Notes: generated by a model from the letters alone, not told the origin. A DNA stretch of 64,000 nt from Ancylostoma caninum (GCA_037903475.1 JBAJFG010000070.1:124001-188000), one strand, 5' to 3'; shown: positions 37,901 through 52,900, counted from the stretch's first letter. Translations and numbers: made by a program.

Positions 37901-40900
37901 TGCACTAGCCGGTTTCGGGGCTTGAACTAGACCGGAAGTGGAGTTTCCTTTCCAGGTATAACGCTACACACCCCTCGTTTTGCAATATTCACAGCATGAA
38001 ACTCTTACAGTCGACAACGATTAGTAAGCCGATAAATTCACAATGAGAAGTCCTCAAAGAATCTGCAAAACAATAAATGTGATGCTTACGCAGGCATTTT
38101 GGAACATTTAACCAAATGAGAATCAGAAACCGGCTTTTTCCGGCGTTTATAATTTTGAATTCTTTCCGTGTTCTTCATTTCGATTTCAACTAATCCCTTC
38201 TTTTTTTCCCCCAAAAAAGCAACAGGAAATCATAGGGCGGCTTCAAATTGTATAGCTATGCCTGCTTTTATCGTGTTTCGATCGACTTTGCACCTGCGCT
38301 CAATCGAGTAAATTAGCTGTAAGCTGCAAATTGCTGCAAATATCATAAGCGCTGCTTGCAAACGTAGGCAGCTATAGAAAATATCAACAAGATATACACA
38401 ATATTGGTTAGAAACGGGGAGTGTATTATGAACAAAGCGACCCTGGTCCCGGATGCGTCATGGGTAATCTCATACCCATGAGCAGCAGCTGGGTATAGGC
38501 AAGGTCTGAGTGAAAAGGGTGAGCATGTCGATAGTTTTCAAGTGAAATTAAACTTGGGTAAGCTAACATGTTTACTATGGGTCATATCGATGACTTATCC
38601 GGACCCTGAGTGGGTGAAAATGGTTTATCTGAAGGATGTGCGAGCAAGGATATGTGCTAAGAATGATTTTTTGGCTAAAAAGAAATAGCCCTTGAAAATA
38701 ATGACGTAGGGTCGGGGATTTTCTGTAAAGTGTACATTTCATTGTAAATACGTATTTCAGAAAATAAATGAGCGGAATACTCGAGAAATCCTTGGCGCTT
38801 TGCTTCTGAAATTTCCATAGTTAAAATGGACCGAATATCTTTCGAACAAGAGCTCTTAATTGAATTATCGATTTCAAGCAGCAAGCGCAATCCGCAAGCG
38901 TAAGCGTCTGACTGGCGTATGAGCTGCGTCAGCGCTGCGACTGAGCCTAATTCAAAAATAAACAGCTTAAACTGCCCATACTGAAAGCAAGCTGGCTAAC
39001 GTAAGTGCATAGTGGCATGGACTAGAGCTGTTAGGGGGCGCAATAAATTAACTAATATACGAGAGCTAGTTAAATTGCAAAGTGTTTTATTAGAGATGAC
39101 AAAAACTGTGATAAATCAAGCTCTTGAATTCTGACTTTCGATTTCTGGCCGTACCACCTTATTGAAACCGCGCTTCATCCTCAGAAATTTCCAAAAAATG
39201 GAACAACCTTCTCATAGTTTTCACCGAAACATTTCAAGGTTTTTCTACTCGATGGGGTTTTTTTAATCATATCAAGGAACTGCTCAATCGAGGTTACTTC
39301 TACAACTACGTAAAGTTCTGTTTATCATCCGCTTAGTTGCCTCTCTTTCTTCGTTCAATGCAACGCAACTTCATTGCAAGCAATTAACCCCCCCCCCCAA
39401 CGAGCGATCGCTTTATTAAACCAGAATTCAAGCCTGGTTTGCTTAATGTGTGGAGCGCACCAGAGATGAGCGGATACAAGATTTTCCACGACCCGGATAA
39501 CGGTGCGGATAACGGGAAGGCCAAAAATGACCGGATAACGGGTAACGGATACCTGATAACGGATAAGTGATCCAGATGCTACTATGCATCACCTTCTGAA
39601 ATATTAAGTTCAATCTTATAAGGGAATGATGGTTTCGAGCTTAATGTCTCAAACTGTTGGACGACCCAGAAAACATGAGCAAGAGAATTCCTTCCGGGTA
39701 GGTACAAGTTCTGCACTACATTCTCCTACCTAGCTACAAGATTCTAACCTAATTATGACGTGACACGCACTAGGTTGAGTTATACTCCTTGGAATGGAGG
39801 CTCTGCTCTGCTGAAAGCGTGCAAAATGAAGCCACTGTTTTTGGTCTTATCCGCTTCGTTATCCGGCGCCAAAAGCCCGGATAATGGTGATAACGGATAG
39901 GTCAAAAACTACGGATAACGTCAAAACGGACAACCGGATACGGATAATCCGCTCATCCTTGGAGCGCATCTACGTGTGCTCACATACTTTACAGAATACA
40001 CTTTAAACCAACACAAAATTTGCCAACAATCATAGCGCAGCTATTACTCACTCCCAACAAAGACTTATGAATCTACCAGCATTCTTATAACCTCAATTAG
40101 TTTAACCTCTACGCAATTGTGTACGAAAATTTCTTGGTAACCTAGAGAAAATAGATTGGATATCGTTCGTGGAAACTCCGAAGAACACTCCAAACATTCA
40201 GCGTCAGCGTCATATTATTGCCATAGTGATGCACTGTAACCGAGTGAAAGACTTAATAGTGTCTGCCTCGATATGTCTGGAGGAAACATATGGTTTGGAC
40301 ACATTTCTAGGGAACGACACTTATTCCGAAAAATACCATAGCTCGTTTTCTGGTTGAAGCCTTGGATAACATCCAAAACTCACTTAATGAGAGCCCATGC
40401 TTTATTCTCTAATCTCCTTTATTCACTCCGTTTTGCTTTCATCCCGTTTTGCTCATTTGTTCTATGGCTTTGTTCGTCCTGCACACCTTCACTGTACTAA
40501 TAATGAATAAGTAAATATTGTTAACTGAAAATATCTTTGACTGTTTAAGAAGGCAATCAACCAGAACCTGCTGAGTATCAACTAGAAAATTAAATAGTAC
40601 AGAGACGGAACAACGTTTATCAGGCCCGTAAGATCGGCAGAGAAGCTCAAATATGACAAAAAATTTCTTAGAGCGAATTTCTGGTTTTCTGAGGAGTTTT
40701 TACTAAATATATCTCCATATTTTTCATAAACTGGGCATGCCTCGCTGCTACTTTGGCCTGAATCTTAGTTGTTATGACTTTTTTTGATTTTTCATTGATT
40801 TTCTAACAATCTCTACCAATTTATAATTTTGTTAGTAATTTTTATTCATCTACTGATGCTATTGTAACTGTAATTCAGCTTTTTTACCCATTTTCTACTA

Positions 40901-43900
40901 TATTGGGCAATCAGACAGAAAACCACTCACAGCCTCTTGCTTCCCTCAAGTGGGAGTCAAGACTTGTTGTGGTCCGGCCGGGATCGAGCATCACGGCTCG
41001 CTGCACCGGCCGAACCTTAGCCGAACTACTTCGGGTAATCGCTGAACCCATTATGTCATCGTGTAAAGCTGTAAACATCATGTGACTGACAACAAATCGT
41101 TGAACACAACGCGTCTATGAAGAGACAATAACGAAATGAACCGAATATCTAAACAGATTATCTGCATAAGTTTCTATGCTTCAGACTTAGAAGTTTGAAA
41201 TTCGATAGAAATATGGAGAACTACCAGGAAAATTTCCATGCATTTGAAAATGTAAGTGGATGAATCTCAGAAAAATACTGAACAAGCTGCCAACAAGGAA
41301 ATTCAGTCTATTGAAATTCAATAGAAATATGGAGAACTACCAGGAAAATTTCTATGCATTTGAAAATGTAAGTATTGGTGCATTTGTACACTTAGGTGAA
41401 GATGTGTGGCTGCCATGGCTACAGCTTGCATAGAATTTCAAGAATTCGAAAATTCCGGAAACAAAAAAGGAAGACTGCTGCATCGAAAAGTCAACTACTC
41501 CATGATATGAAGGCCAGGATTGGAGAGGATATTATAGTGAGGAACTGTATGAAGATAGAGGATTCAGACTAGGGTATGTACATACAATACTGCTCCTAAT
41601 CCTTGCAAAAAGGACGCGCGCGAAGCACTAATACGTTGCAAAGCTTCTCCCCTTCGTAATTTTCTTAGAAATAAGGATATCCAATTTTCTACTGAATATA
41701 TGGATTCTCTGCGGATTGAGTGATTCATGAATTTTTCAATATTATTCTCTGCACCGGTCAAAAAAATCATTACAAATTTAAGTAGACTTCCTTGTACCTG
41801 ACCGCCTTAATTCAGAGTGATCAAAATGCTACATTTTTGATGGTATTTTCTGCAGAGTAAAAAGCAAAAAAAAATGTTGGAAAGTTTATAGATAGCAAGA
41901 TTCGCCATGAAATGCACAATTCGGCTTTTCAAGAAAAATTGGAATTGGTTTCATTTTAAGGATGTTATGAAAGAGCGACGCTTTGCGACTGTTTAACGCG
42001 TCGCGCGCTTCCTTTTTGCAAAGATTAGGAGCAATATTGTATGTAGTCATGGTTTTACTATTGCTTGATCCATGCGTTAACCACTCTCACAAGAGGAACA
42101 ACGAAAAAGTGTAGCCGTGTGAACAAGCGCATTACATATGTGTTTTGTCAGAAAAGCTAGAATAGGCAATTTCCTGGGGAAAACATCAATTTTCGAATAA
42201 CTTCGCTTTGCTGGGCGGACAACTGCTGAGTCATAAAGTACGGCATGAAAGAGTGCATTTAGTTTCTTCCGTAGCGATTAAAAATAGTTTTCAACTTTCC
42301 CTTTTCGTTTCGAAGAAATACAAAGAGAATTTCGGGTTATGGTAATAAAATCCATGATGCTTGCTACTACATACTTATTTCTGTACACCCTGACACCGGG
42401 AAATGAGAGAAAAACAGAGAAATTTTCGTGAAAACTTCAAAATGGTCGTCTATCAGAGTTGAGGTTTCTTGAGGATGAAGACAGAAAATCCTCGGCATCA
42501 TAACACTGACACAAAAAATTCTACTGAACACAGGAAAATGCTATACAATCCGCCGGCTTGCACTAGTCGTGATTGAAGCACTGGCAAATTCCAATCAATT
42601 TCTATAGGGTTTCTTTCCAGTAGACGAACTTCCCTAGGCAACGTGATTCAGCTGTGAACATACTTTAACTTCCAGGAAAACACGAAAGTTCCTCCGCGCT
42701 TGGCAGGAGCGATGAGAACGTCCACAAGAGAAAATGTGACCTTGACACTCAGACTGCTCACAGAAATCGTGAGCAGAAAAATTCTCATTTTTCAAAGCAG
42801 AAAGAAATGTCCAGAAAAGTACATACTATGGGACAAAAATAAGTAAAATTTGTACCTTCACTCAAAATAACCCGTATTCGAAATAAGAGTTTGTTAGAGT
42901 ATTATATTTCATTGGAAAACCACATATACGAGTTCGATGTGAATACAAAAACGAAGAGGTCCCGGGAACATTGCAAACCACACATTCAAGTCGAGACAAA
43001 GAAGGTGAGATCGACACTCCAGTTCTTTTTTGGAAAATTCACCCGAAAAAGGGAAGTATCTTGAGGTTCCAAACTCGAAGATACTCCTGCATAATAGTAT
43101 CAGATTTCGAAAGGCATATTCCTATCCTTGGAGGAATTCAAGGCAACAAGAAGCATACATGGATCTCAACAAGCTCAATTAAAGTTCAAGGCTCAACTGT
43201 AAAGTTCTCGAAATTCGAGAAAATTGTGGGTGAATAAATGCAAGTTATCCTCACTACTTCATTCTTCATTCTTCAGTTCCCCACTTTGGTAGATTTAGAG
43301 GAATGTTAGAAAAATGGAAATGCAGTGTCGCTCATTCCATGCACACATATGTGTCTATTTTTTCTCCTTAGTGCGCTTTTGCGTTGCCAGGCAGCACTAA
43401 AAACAATTCGCTTACTTCGCACTTCAAAACAAAAGAAAAGCCAAGTACATGCTATTTATATAATTTTTATGAAAACACGGAAGAACTATCGATAATAATC
43501 CCATGATGCAATTGCAGTTGAGTACAGGTGTGAGCATGTACTAAATGCTTGTAAAGAGCTTTTTCTTGAACAAAAAAAAAAAGAAAAAAAACAAAGTACA
43601 CCTTAGCAGCGAATATACGTAAAATGTTGGTGATCTGCAAGCAATTCAGAAGTTTCCAAATAAATCTCCCAACCTCTTTCGAAATTTCGAATCTCATTCG
43701 AGAAATGAAAATGTTGCTGCGTACTTCTTCCGGGTTTGAGGACATGACGAATGATAGTGGTAAGGATTACTACAAAGTCACCAAACTATGAATATAGATC
43801 GCTGTTTTCGAGAAGTGTTGGTAAAACAATGCATCAGTCCTTGTAAAAATTCCTTTTCAAAATATGTAGTAGCTGCAAAATGAATATGTACCTGTTGGCA

Positions 43901-46900
43901 ACCATTTTTCCAGAAATTTTACTACTTGAATGCTTTCTTGCAAGTTGTTTTCGAGAAGTTCTTATCCGCAACTTGCTCGAGAGTTTCCTAGCACTATGAA
44001 ATTTTCTGCAATTTATACTAGGTGGCGCTTTTCTGCGAAAATGAGAGTGTTTCAATAAATTCTCAAAGTGTTCAAGGAACTTCGCAGTTAACCATAACAA
44101 ATGTTGTAGCAAGGATCTTAGAAACCGAACCACAAAAAAAAACTTGGAAAGGAGCTGGAAATGCTGCCTGTCAACAATTCTACAAAACAACAATAAAGAG
44201 CACATGAAGGTTTTCACAAAAAAAGACGGTGCTATTCAGCCATTCAAAACATTTGGTTCTTGCTAAACCTGAATAAGGGAATGATTATCTGAATTGAGAC
44301 AATCTAAGGTTAAAGGTTGAAAAAAAAACGAATTCAGCAGATTCCATGTTCGTTCTTCTTGAAACCTGGGCATCTTCGGTAGTACTCATAAATTTTTTCC
44401 GAAGAACACGGTCGTCGTCGAAACGTTAGGTTACAATAAACATTTCCACCTTAGCAACCTAGTGTGGCAAAGAAAAAATTGTATGAGAGCGAATGCAGCG
44501 ATTCGGAGCCAAACGTGCCGGTCCAGGCGGTCTTCGGATGAGTTGGCTATGAATACATCAAACAGAAGAGACTCTGCGACACTGCTATTTGCGTACGATG
44601 AAGCGTCAATAATGGAGTTGTCAGCATAAGAAGCGCTCGGTGACATCTCCGTCTTTTTTCGTTACCTGAGGCATTGTTACTCGACGTTGTCATGGCAACG
44701 TCAGCACACTAACACACGAACATACGAAGATCATTAGTGAGTTGTAGGCGCGTGGGCCGCAATGAATAGTTGAGCGGGCAACAACTGAGGTCAGTGAGCA
44801 TTGCCTGGCAACTCTGGACATATGTAGAAATTCCAGGAAAGTTCCAAGAACCGTACAGCGAGCTCAAAAACTCTGATCCAACCCAAAGAAATGGAACGGA
44901 ACGTTTCCAAAGCGTCAGGAGAGTTGCCTGGCTAGCTTGCTGAGTGAAAAAAGAGGAAACTCGAAGATGAAACAAAGTTTCAGAAAAAAAAAGACTATTT
45001 TTTCCTCAAAAAGTAGGGAATCTCCACATCAAATGCATGTTAGATGGTGGAGAGAGTTTTGCTGCTACCAGCCTTGCATGCCATAAGTAGAAGCAGTGTC
45101 CTTGAAAAAGCAGGAAATTGCTCAATACGCAAAATCTCAACATCTGTGAAGCATAAGGAGAAACAGCGAAATTCTGCTGAAGAAAAGAAAAGGAAGAGCA
45201 AAAAACGAGGAGAAATTAGTGACAGTTCTTGGAATTTTGAAGTGAACAGACAGGGAACTTCTTCCTGTTTCCTCAGATTTAACATTGGATAACCATTCGT
45301 ATTCAATTTAATTTAATTTTAGATTTAATTAGCCAAGTTTGAGAAGTACGTTGACGGGCCGCAGCAACTCCAAGGACCCCCCCCCAAACGAAGCTGAAAT
45401 CCAGCAGGAGATCAGGTTGGTTAATTTTCTGTCGTTTTCTATTTTTCAGGACCACCTCTCACTACGGATGAGTTCCGGTGGTGGTCTAACTCTTTTTCTA
45501 TGTCTCCGTCTAGTGGTAGGATCGAAACGGAGCTTAGGTATCTTTTTCTTTTTTTTTTGTTTTATTAATCAACATAAACTTATTATAGTTTTGTCCTCAG
45601 ATCGTCTCTTTACCCCTACTTCAATTTCTAATGTATAATAGTAATGATCTTTTGCTCTTCCTAAGCCTACATTACCTATTTTTTGTTGCCAAAGTTAGTA
45701 TGTCTTTGTTAGCATTTAATCGTTTTCTTAATACATATAGGCCTCTATTTGGCTTGCGCACCGCACCACGGATAAACAGTGAACTATAAACAATAAAATC
45801 GCTGACTTGCTCAAACTCATCGCCAAGGTACATTCTTTTTTTTACTCACAGCCAGCAGCAGAGTAGCAAAATCCCGCTGCAGCTGCACACCATATTAGCA
45901 GTAGCAAATTGAGTAATAATATATTCAGTAGATTTTTTGCCTCTAGTTTCAAATTATCAATCGTCAGCAAATCAGGACAAAGAGGAGCACTCTCGAACAA
46001 GCACAGTTCGCTAGCTTAGAGAGGGCCGATCAAGAAACTTTGTCTGCAATTTACGACCTCATCACGCTGTCAGCCAACTGATCTAATTTTTACAGTTTTT
46101 GACATGTATTTGGTGTGATTTCTTCCATTTTGGAGTTTCCCTACTGCCATTCAGTAAACTCTCCTTTCCAGACGCATTCTCTGGCGTTCTCCCATCGATG
46201 GAACCAGTTGGAAGTCGTAACTGCGGACAGAGTCACTTCATCGACACTCTCTGAGCTAACAGACCTTAGCTAGATTGTCCTGATTCTCATTAGTGAGCCA
46301 GAGTTGCTTGTAGAATAGAACAAAGTCAAGGGTAGGAATCGGTAAATGATGGGGAAAAAAGACTACTAGATGAATTCCCTAATTTTTTACTATATTTTCT
46401 TCGCGACATGTCCTGTATGGCGGGAATAATATTATAGTTATACGAGCAAAGTTCAACATTTCATTAAAGATGTTATGTTATTTTTCATCCACCAGAGGCA
46501 GAATTCCAAGTCCGGCACACACTCCATATTCATCTGGAAGCTTGTGAGCTGGACGAATACAAATCAGCTGATGATTCAGCAGAAAAAACAGCTGAAAAGG
46601 GAACAGAGCCCACAACCCTGCCTGGTCAGGGTTTTTTTTCATTAATTTTTTCTAGGTATTTTTACCAAAGCTTTCTTATGAAAGATGCTGGACATGAATT
46701 TATGGAAGCAGAAGAAAAATTTCCATCATAATGGAGTGGCGAAAGATGTATAGAATAATCCAACCTTCATAGAACCTAAGAATGCTTGCGTGACCGATAA
46801 GGAATGCATAGAATCGCGCGTAGAGTTAGTTATGCGCTTCTTTGAGTACATAAATTAGAGGCAATGGCGAAAAAATAAAGAAAATAATCACGAATCAATG

Positions 46901-49900
46901 GGACCATATCCTACTAAGAAAATTCAAAGGCGTGATAAATTGAATATGTATATCTATGAAGAATCCGCCTCGCATTCGAATTCTTTTCAAGCTAGCATAC
47001 CCTAGCAATCGAAGCGATATGTGAGAAATTTCCTACTTATTGTATCTAATTATTCAGCAACGCATTTTTATTTCACGCCAACAACAGCGGCTTCAGAGTT
47101 TAACAGGGATTTCTTTTTGTTTTTTATGTCTTGGCACTCGGTGGGACAATTCTTCAGCATATAAATGAAAAAGAACTAAAACTCCAGTGGAAACCATCCA
47201 CGCATAATCAACATTTCCATTAAGTTCACAGAATAACAAGTAAGAAGAAACGTCATCAAATTTCATCCTGAAATTTCCCTGAATTTGTCACCCAGGTGCA
47301 CTTGGGTCCACGATTCCTGTAATTCCTATATTTGAGTTTGTAGTCGTACTAAACCACTTGACCGCGACGCCAGACTTCCGTCTCCGTTACGTAGGTCGTG
47401 CAAAGCGTTATAATGACGTGATCCGCATGATTACCTACGGCCAGTGACCAAAATAGCGTGAATGTCTACTCACCGCTAGCTTCTTGTCTGCGGACTATTT
47501 GGTCGTCGGACTTCATTCGATCCAGGGTTACCAGGCAGGTGGTGGAGTCCTTAATAGGAGAGATCTTAGCTCTGCACCTTAAAAAATACGCTAAATAGAG
47601 GTACAAATCAGCAGAATTTGGAAATAGTGGCGCTTAAAGGCAGTGTGTCACCTCGTTTCGTGGGCTGAAAATACCAGCAGACTCTAGACATACTGGTCAC
47701 GCTAACTCCAAAGATGTACGTCAAAGCTCATTAAAATGACAAAAACCCCGTTCTCGGAGGGTCCGAAAGTGCAGTTCACGGACCACTTGGGCGGAGCGGT
47801 CCGTGAATGTGCTGGCTGCGCGCCACGTCTCCAGCGTTGGCCAACACGTCTAGACGTGTCCGATGGATGAGATCAACGGCTTCACGCGTTCACTCGGCTC
47901 GACAAATTGTCACAAATTCCGTCCCGAAAAACGTTTAAAAGTAATTTTTAAAGACCTTTTTGTAACGTTTTAGGTATACCTTTGGATTCAGCGTGTCGAG
48001 GAGTTTTAGAATCTGGTAAAAGCTCAGACACGAAAACGAGGTGACACACTGCCTTTAAGATAGGAATAAGTATTTGATCTCAGATTAGTCGAAAATTCGA
48101 ATATTCGAGCACAAAGACGGAGGTTTTTACAGCCTAGGAGGAACATTCGAATTTTCTCCATTGATTCCTAACATATTAGTTAATTCAGACGATTTCTACC
48201 CGGTTACATGTATACATTATTGCCCTAGAACAATGAAAATTGAAAAAAAAGCTAAATCACGGGTACCTTCCCATTCTCCCATGGTAACGATTTATCGGAC
48301 TTCATCTTCGCACTTTCCCAAGGCAATGATTTATCCGGCTTCAAGTTCACGTAAGCCTTCGTCATTCCGGCCACAACGCTCATTGGAGAGATTGGTCTGA
48401 AAACCACGTGGCTGCACTCAATCTACGAGAAGAAAAAATAGAAAAAAAAGATAAGTAAGTATACCTAGTTTGCATATTTTGCACGACTTCCCCAGCGTGG
48501 AGAATCCAGTTTAAGTCGAGGTTGTCCTCATTTCCTAGTTCGGACTCTGACACAGCAAACGAGGAATCAGTTACTGGAGGAGTAGAGTACTCTATGAGGC
48601 CATCGTAGCGAATCCGTGGTAGGGTTTGGCGGCGGAGACGAGCCTGAGAATGTTAATTTGAATTTGAACTCGACTATAAGAAAGAAATGTACTCACTATC
48701 AAAGGTTAAGCTGTATTAACAGCATGTGCCCCTATTATATGGTTAAAAATGATGTTTACTATATACTTGCTACTTATTTTCTTGGTATGTTTACGAGAAT
48801 AAAAACATCGCAGTTACAGAGAGAAACGCCTTGTTTACAGCAGAGCAGCTTTATTGTTTTGCACCTGGGAAATTCCCGAGCTCCTTACCATAGCCTAATT
48901 CGCAATGAGAATATAGTATTGTGCGACCGTTTTCATTATTCCAGGGAGAAAAAAGGTATCATTCAAAAATAAGGCAGTGAATAGCTTTAACTGTTTTATA
49001 AAGCGACCCTGAAAAAATTGATTAGCCATTTTCGGTGTGTTGTCCCGCCCCACCCCCCCCCCCTACTCAAAACCATAACATTTTTGAAGAGGAACTACTG
49101 GAATGGTGTTTTAGTCGTTGATCCTTGCTTGAAGCTTTATTCGTGGGCTGTTGCGAACCATGTATGAACAGTCATGTGAAGCTTATATACGCTTTCAGGA
49201 ATTTAATTTTGTCTGTCTTCTGGAGCTATGACTAAAATGAAAATGGCTCATCCCATAGATTGCAGACAAAACAATAAACAAAATAAGAAAATGATTAATC
49301 CATGTTAAAGCGAAAGTCATCGAAAGAATGCGATTAATTTACCGGTTAGATAAAGGTATCTTTGGCTACATAGCTTCTTCTTTTCCAAGTTGTCGCTTAA
49401 TTTCCTCTTTCAATTTCAAGCACGAGCAGGGAATGCGTCAAAGCTCATCTGCTACATAATCAACCTGTTAGAGAAGACTTTTCCTACACTGCAAAACCTT
49501 TCTGGACATCAGATTGTCATCTCAACAGATCATCCGGTGTATAAAGACGAAAACAGACTATAACCTTCAGAAAGGCAACCATACAAAGCTCAAGCCTCAC
49601 ATGAACGTCAGTCGCAAGCAAGCAGCTAATAAAAGCCATCTAACTGGTTGTAGCACCGAAGGAAGGCGTTGGGAGGGGTGAAATTTTTTGGGCAATACCC
49701 TTTTCTTTAGTGCACTAATTCTAGTTTTATTGCACTTGTCTCCCTAACAGTTCTGCGAAAAATGCTCAAACCAACCATCACAGCAGCTGTCAGTCCCTTC
49801 GCTGAGTGACGAGCTTCAGCATCTCTCACGGCTCGTAGCAACGTCTCCACCTTTCCATTCATTAGGTAGGCGACTACGGAAAGATGTTCAAACGCGGCTA

Positions 49901-52900
49901 GTCTGGAAAACTTGGACATTTAGAGACTTCATCTGAAAAATGGGATACCATGCTATCAGGTTGGTGCGAAATGAATTGTCGTTTTGGGGCATGCACGAAT
50001 AAACTTTTTTCTTCTGTGGAATTTGAGCAGTTTCAAACCAATTTGTATCATCTTCTGGAAGAGCTTTTCCTGCTCTATCAAACGCTCTTGAATATTCTGT
50101 CTAGCTCTTTTCACTACCTTTTGCTAGAGTCGCGAGCAAATGATGAGCCAACGCGATTGTTGGGTGGTCATGATTAATGACTTCAAACGTGGTCACTCTT
50201 CACCGGAGGTATTTGTTTTGGTTTGAAATCTTCTTTGCAATGAACCATTAGCTGCTGGTCCGCGAAATTTTCTTCCAGTGATTTTGAAACCCAAGGCAAC
50301 CATGGTTGTGACAGCAGCTGCGATCAATTGTTAAGAGCAGTCGTGGAACCTGAACCATCGTGGAACCTAAACAGGGTTCTACCATTCCGATAGTGAATTC
50401 AGGGATGGATGCTCATTGTACTATAGTTTCAAAACATTTGACTTCAATCGACAAGGTAATGAAGGTGCGAAAGTAAACACCCACGATCTGACAGATGGCC
50501 AGCGTCTCACATCTTCCAGAACTTAATTTTTCGTCCCAAAGCGACACATTTCTAAACCATGCATAGTCCTCATCAAAAAGACAGACGGATTCCGTGGCCG
50601 CAGAATCGCGGCGGGACCTAAACGAGAGATGCCGTAAGAGCATGCTCCAAGTGAGAGGGTCGACTAGGTCCAGCCGCGATTCTGTGGACGCGACGCTGTG
50701 AAGCCGCACGCGCAAATCGTCTATCTTTTCGACAAGAACTATAACCATTGTCGATGAAGCTCGATTTCTGTAGCATAACAAGCAAAGCGAATGAGTTTGG
50801 ATAGAGACGTTCTACAACTTCTAAGTTATCCTAAATCAGATCTTCTCTCTAGGGGGGGGGGGGAGATGGAGTAGTGTCAGGAATTTGGTGGTGCTGTAAG
50901 GGTGTGATTGACTTCAGCCTTCTCCATCTAGTCATACGTTGACAGTAGAGCGCTAGTATTGTAATTTCGGTGTCGAGAAATCTGCTGCAGATGTGGTGGG
51001 TAGTGGCGAACAGAATCAAGTTTTTCCCTGCTCCATAGAGCCTCCCACTTAAAAACTCATCCGGCAAAAACTGGCGCAGTAAGGCATCGAGGATCTATTC
51101 ATTCTCCTAATTCCTCAGACCTTTCCTTTATTGAATACTAATTATCCCTAGTCCCAGATGCAAATCTGTGACGGCAGCAGATTGCTGATCTAGAGGATGC
51201 CTGAATCGCCTTCCACAAGTTTGTGGATTTTTGCTATCTCAGTTATCATTGTAGACGCATATCATTTTAATAGGTTCTTGAGTAAGGTTTAGCAAACTAA
51301 ATGGGCATTGATTTGATGAATAATATTGTGTTTAAGCCAAGCTATAACACTTTGAACTGTAGTGTTCGTTTCGGCAATTGGAATAATTTCGCACCAATCT
51401 GATAAAATCGAAGCTCTTTGGTGCTCGTTCTCTGCAAATTTTTCCTTACCTCACTCTTCTCTTCGGATCAAGAAGAAGCGGAATAAGTACGTTGACTACC
51501 GCGGTGAAGTTGATCCTTGAGGGAGAGGTGATCATCAGAGCCGAGGTGAGGATGTTCACAACCTAAACGGATAACGTTTGCGGAGACGATGAGACTTAAG
51601 ACAAGTGGGAAAAATCGCGTAATACGAAAAGTAAGTGAGACCCAAATGAGAAAAAATAGGGTATTCACATAAAAAATTAGGTTTTTGTTGTTTCACTGCC
51701 CCGTTGCATGTTGTCGAAGTTCTCCGTCATTTACCCAACTCAGTTACCACGAAATCAATAGGAGAAAATTGCTAGTTATCACAAATCAAAGGTTTTGTTT
51801 ACGGCAATTTCCTGCTTGCAGGTAATTGTCGTAATCTCTGGTTTGATAGACTTCTACGTAGCTGTCTAGGCAACTCTTATGGCGACGTAATTGTAGTAAT
51901 CTTCAGTCTAATAGTTTTTTTCTAGCGTCTCAACTACATCTATGTCAAAAGCATAAGTACGAGACCAAGGACATGGACAATCCAAGCGAAATGAAAAGAG
52001 GAGGATATGTATGATATTTCCCACAAAAATCCAAAAAATTTCCAACCTCCTCTCGCACCCTCGAGTTCTTGTGCTCCAGATAAACACACAGCACCCCGAC
52101 AACCGCCTTTGGATTGACATTCTGGAACAGATCCATGCACGTCATCATGATCAGCTGCTTGATCACTGCCTTTTGGTTTCCGAAGTGTTGAGCAAGTAGT
52201 GAGATGGTTTGCTGAAAACAGTGTACTTTAATTTTCCATAAAGGCAACTGTGACGTCCAAATTAGGATGTGAATACATGAACATTCAAGCAATCTCCGAA
52301 AGAAAATTTCGAGAATAACTCAATGCGTCACACATTTGAGTTTATAGTTTGTTTCATTAACATTCGGAGAGACGTCAGAGAACAAGAGAACGGAATAACA
52401 CTCAAATATCCACCCGTGTGGAAGGAATTATGGTATTTCTTCTCATGATCAGACTGTAATATCGAAGGCTTGGTATAATCTGTTTCGCCAGCGATGACAG
52501 TTGAGTATTCGTGCATAGTATCTGTTTTTCTCTGCACCCTCTCCAATCTCTGCACATTTTCGCGCTCTCTTTTTCTCTGCGGCGTTTCCCCAACTACCTT
52601 TCCCAGTGGAACAGACTATAGCACCCAAGGAAAAGCTCAGGAGCGGGAAAGTCCTTACATACTAGCGGTACTCTCAGTACATTTTGTGAACCTTTGAGAC
52701 ACATAACGCTACCGAGCACAAATTGGAATTGCTGCAATTTTTGTGGATTCTGGCACTCTCATGGATCGACAAGGAGAGAGAACCATTATCTCAGATATTT
52801 TCACGGATTTTCGTATTATATTAAAAGCTATCTGTGCAAAACTATGGGCACGCGTTTTCTTCTTTCACCGTGATGGGCTCATTACTAAGCGGGAGACGAT

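Larger units (their letters stand above)
33556..47473. other. Giant che-12 linker intron, no confident nested gene
   Basis: It contains one TTAA element, a tandem duplication, the hAT-like element and direct repeats. An exon-like segment at 35186-35226 (minus) and coding-like text at 45325-46080 (plus, e.g. STLEQAQFASLERADQETLS) and 44431-44646 (minus) are the only hints of further transcripts. Confidence 0.4.

Noticed and set aside
40960..41030. GGGATCGAGC text like a SINE B box
   Set aside because: No A box at the right distance and no SINE body.
44431..44646. 71-codon minus frame (MSPSASYADNSIIDASSYAN)
   Set aside because: It looks protein-like, but the acceptor upstream puts a TAA in frame and there is no partner exon that keeps phase.
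47550..47577. Longer version of the che-12 exon at 47549
   Set aside because: The acceptors at 47571 and 47577 demand other phases than the upstream exon supplies, giving a stop or frameshift.
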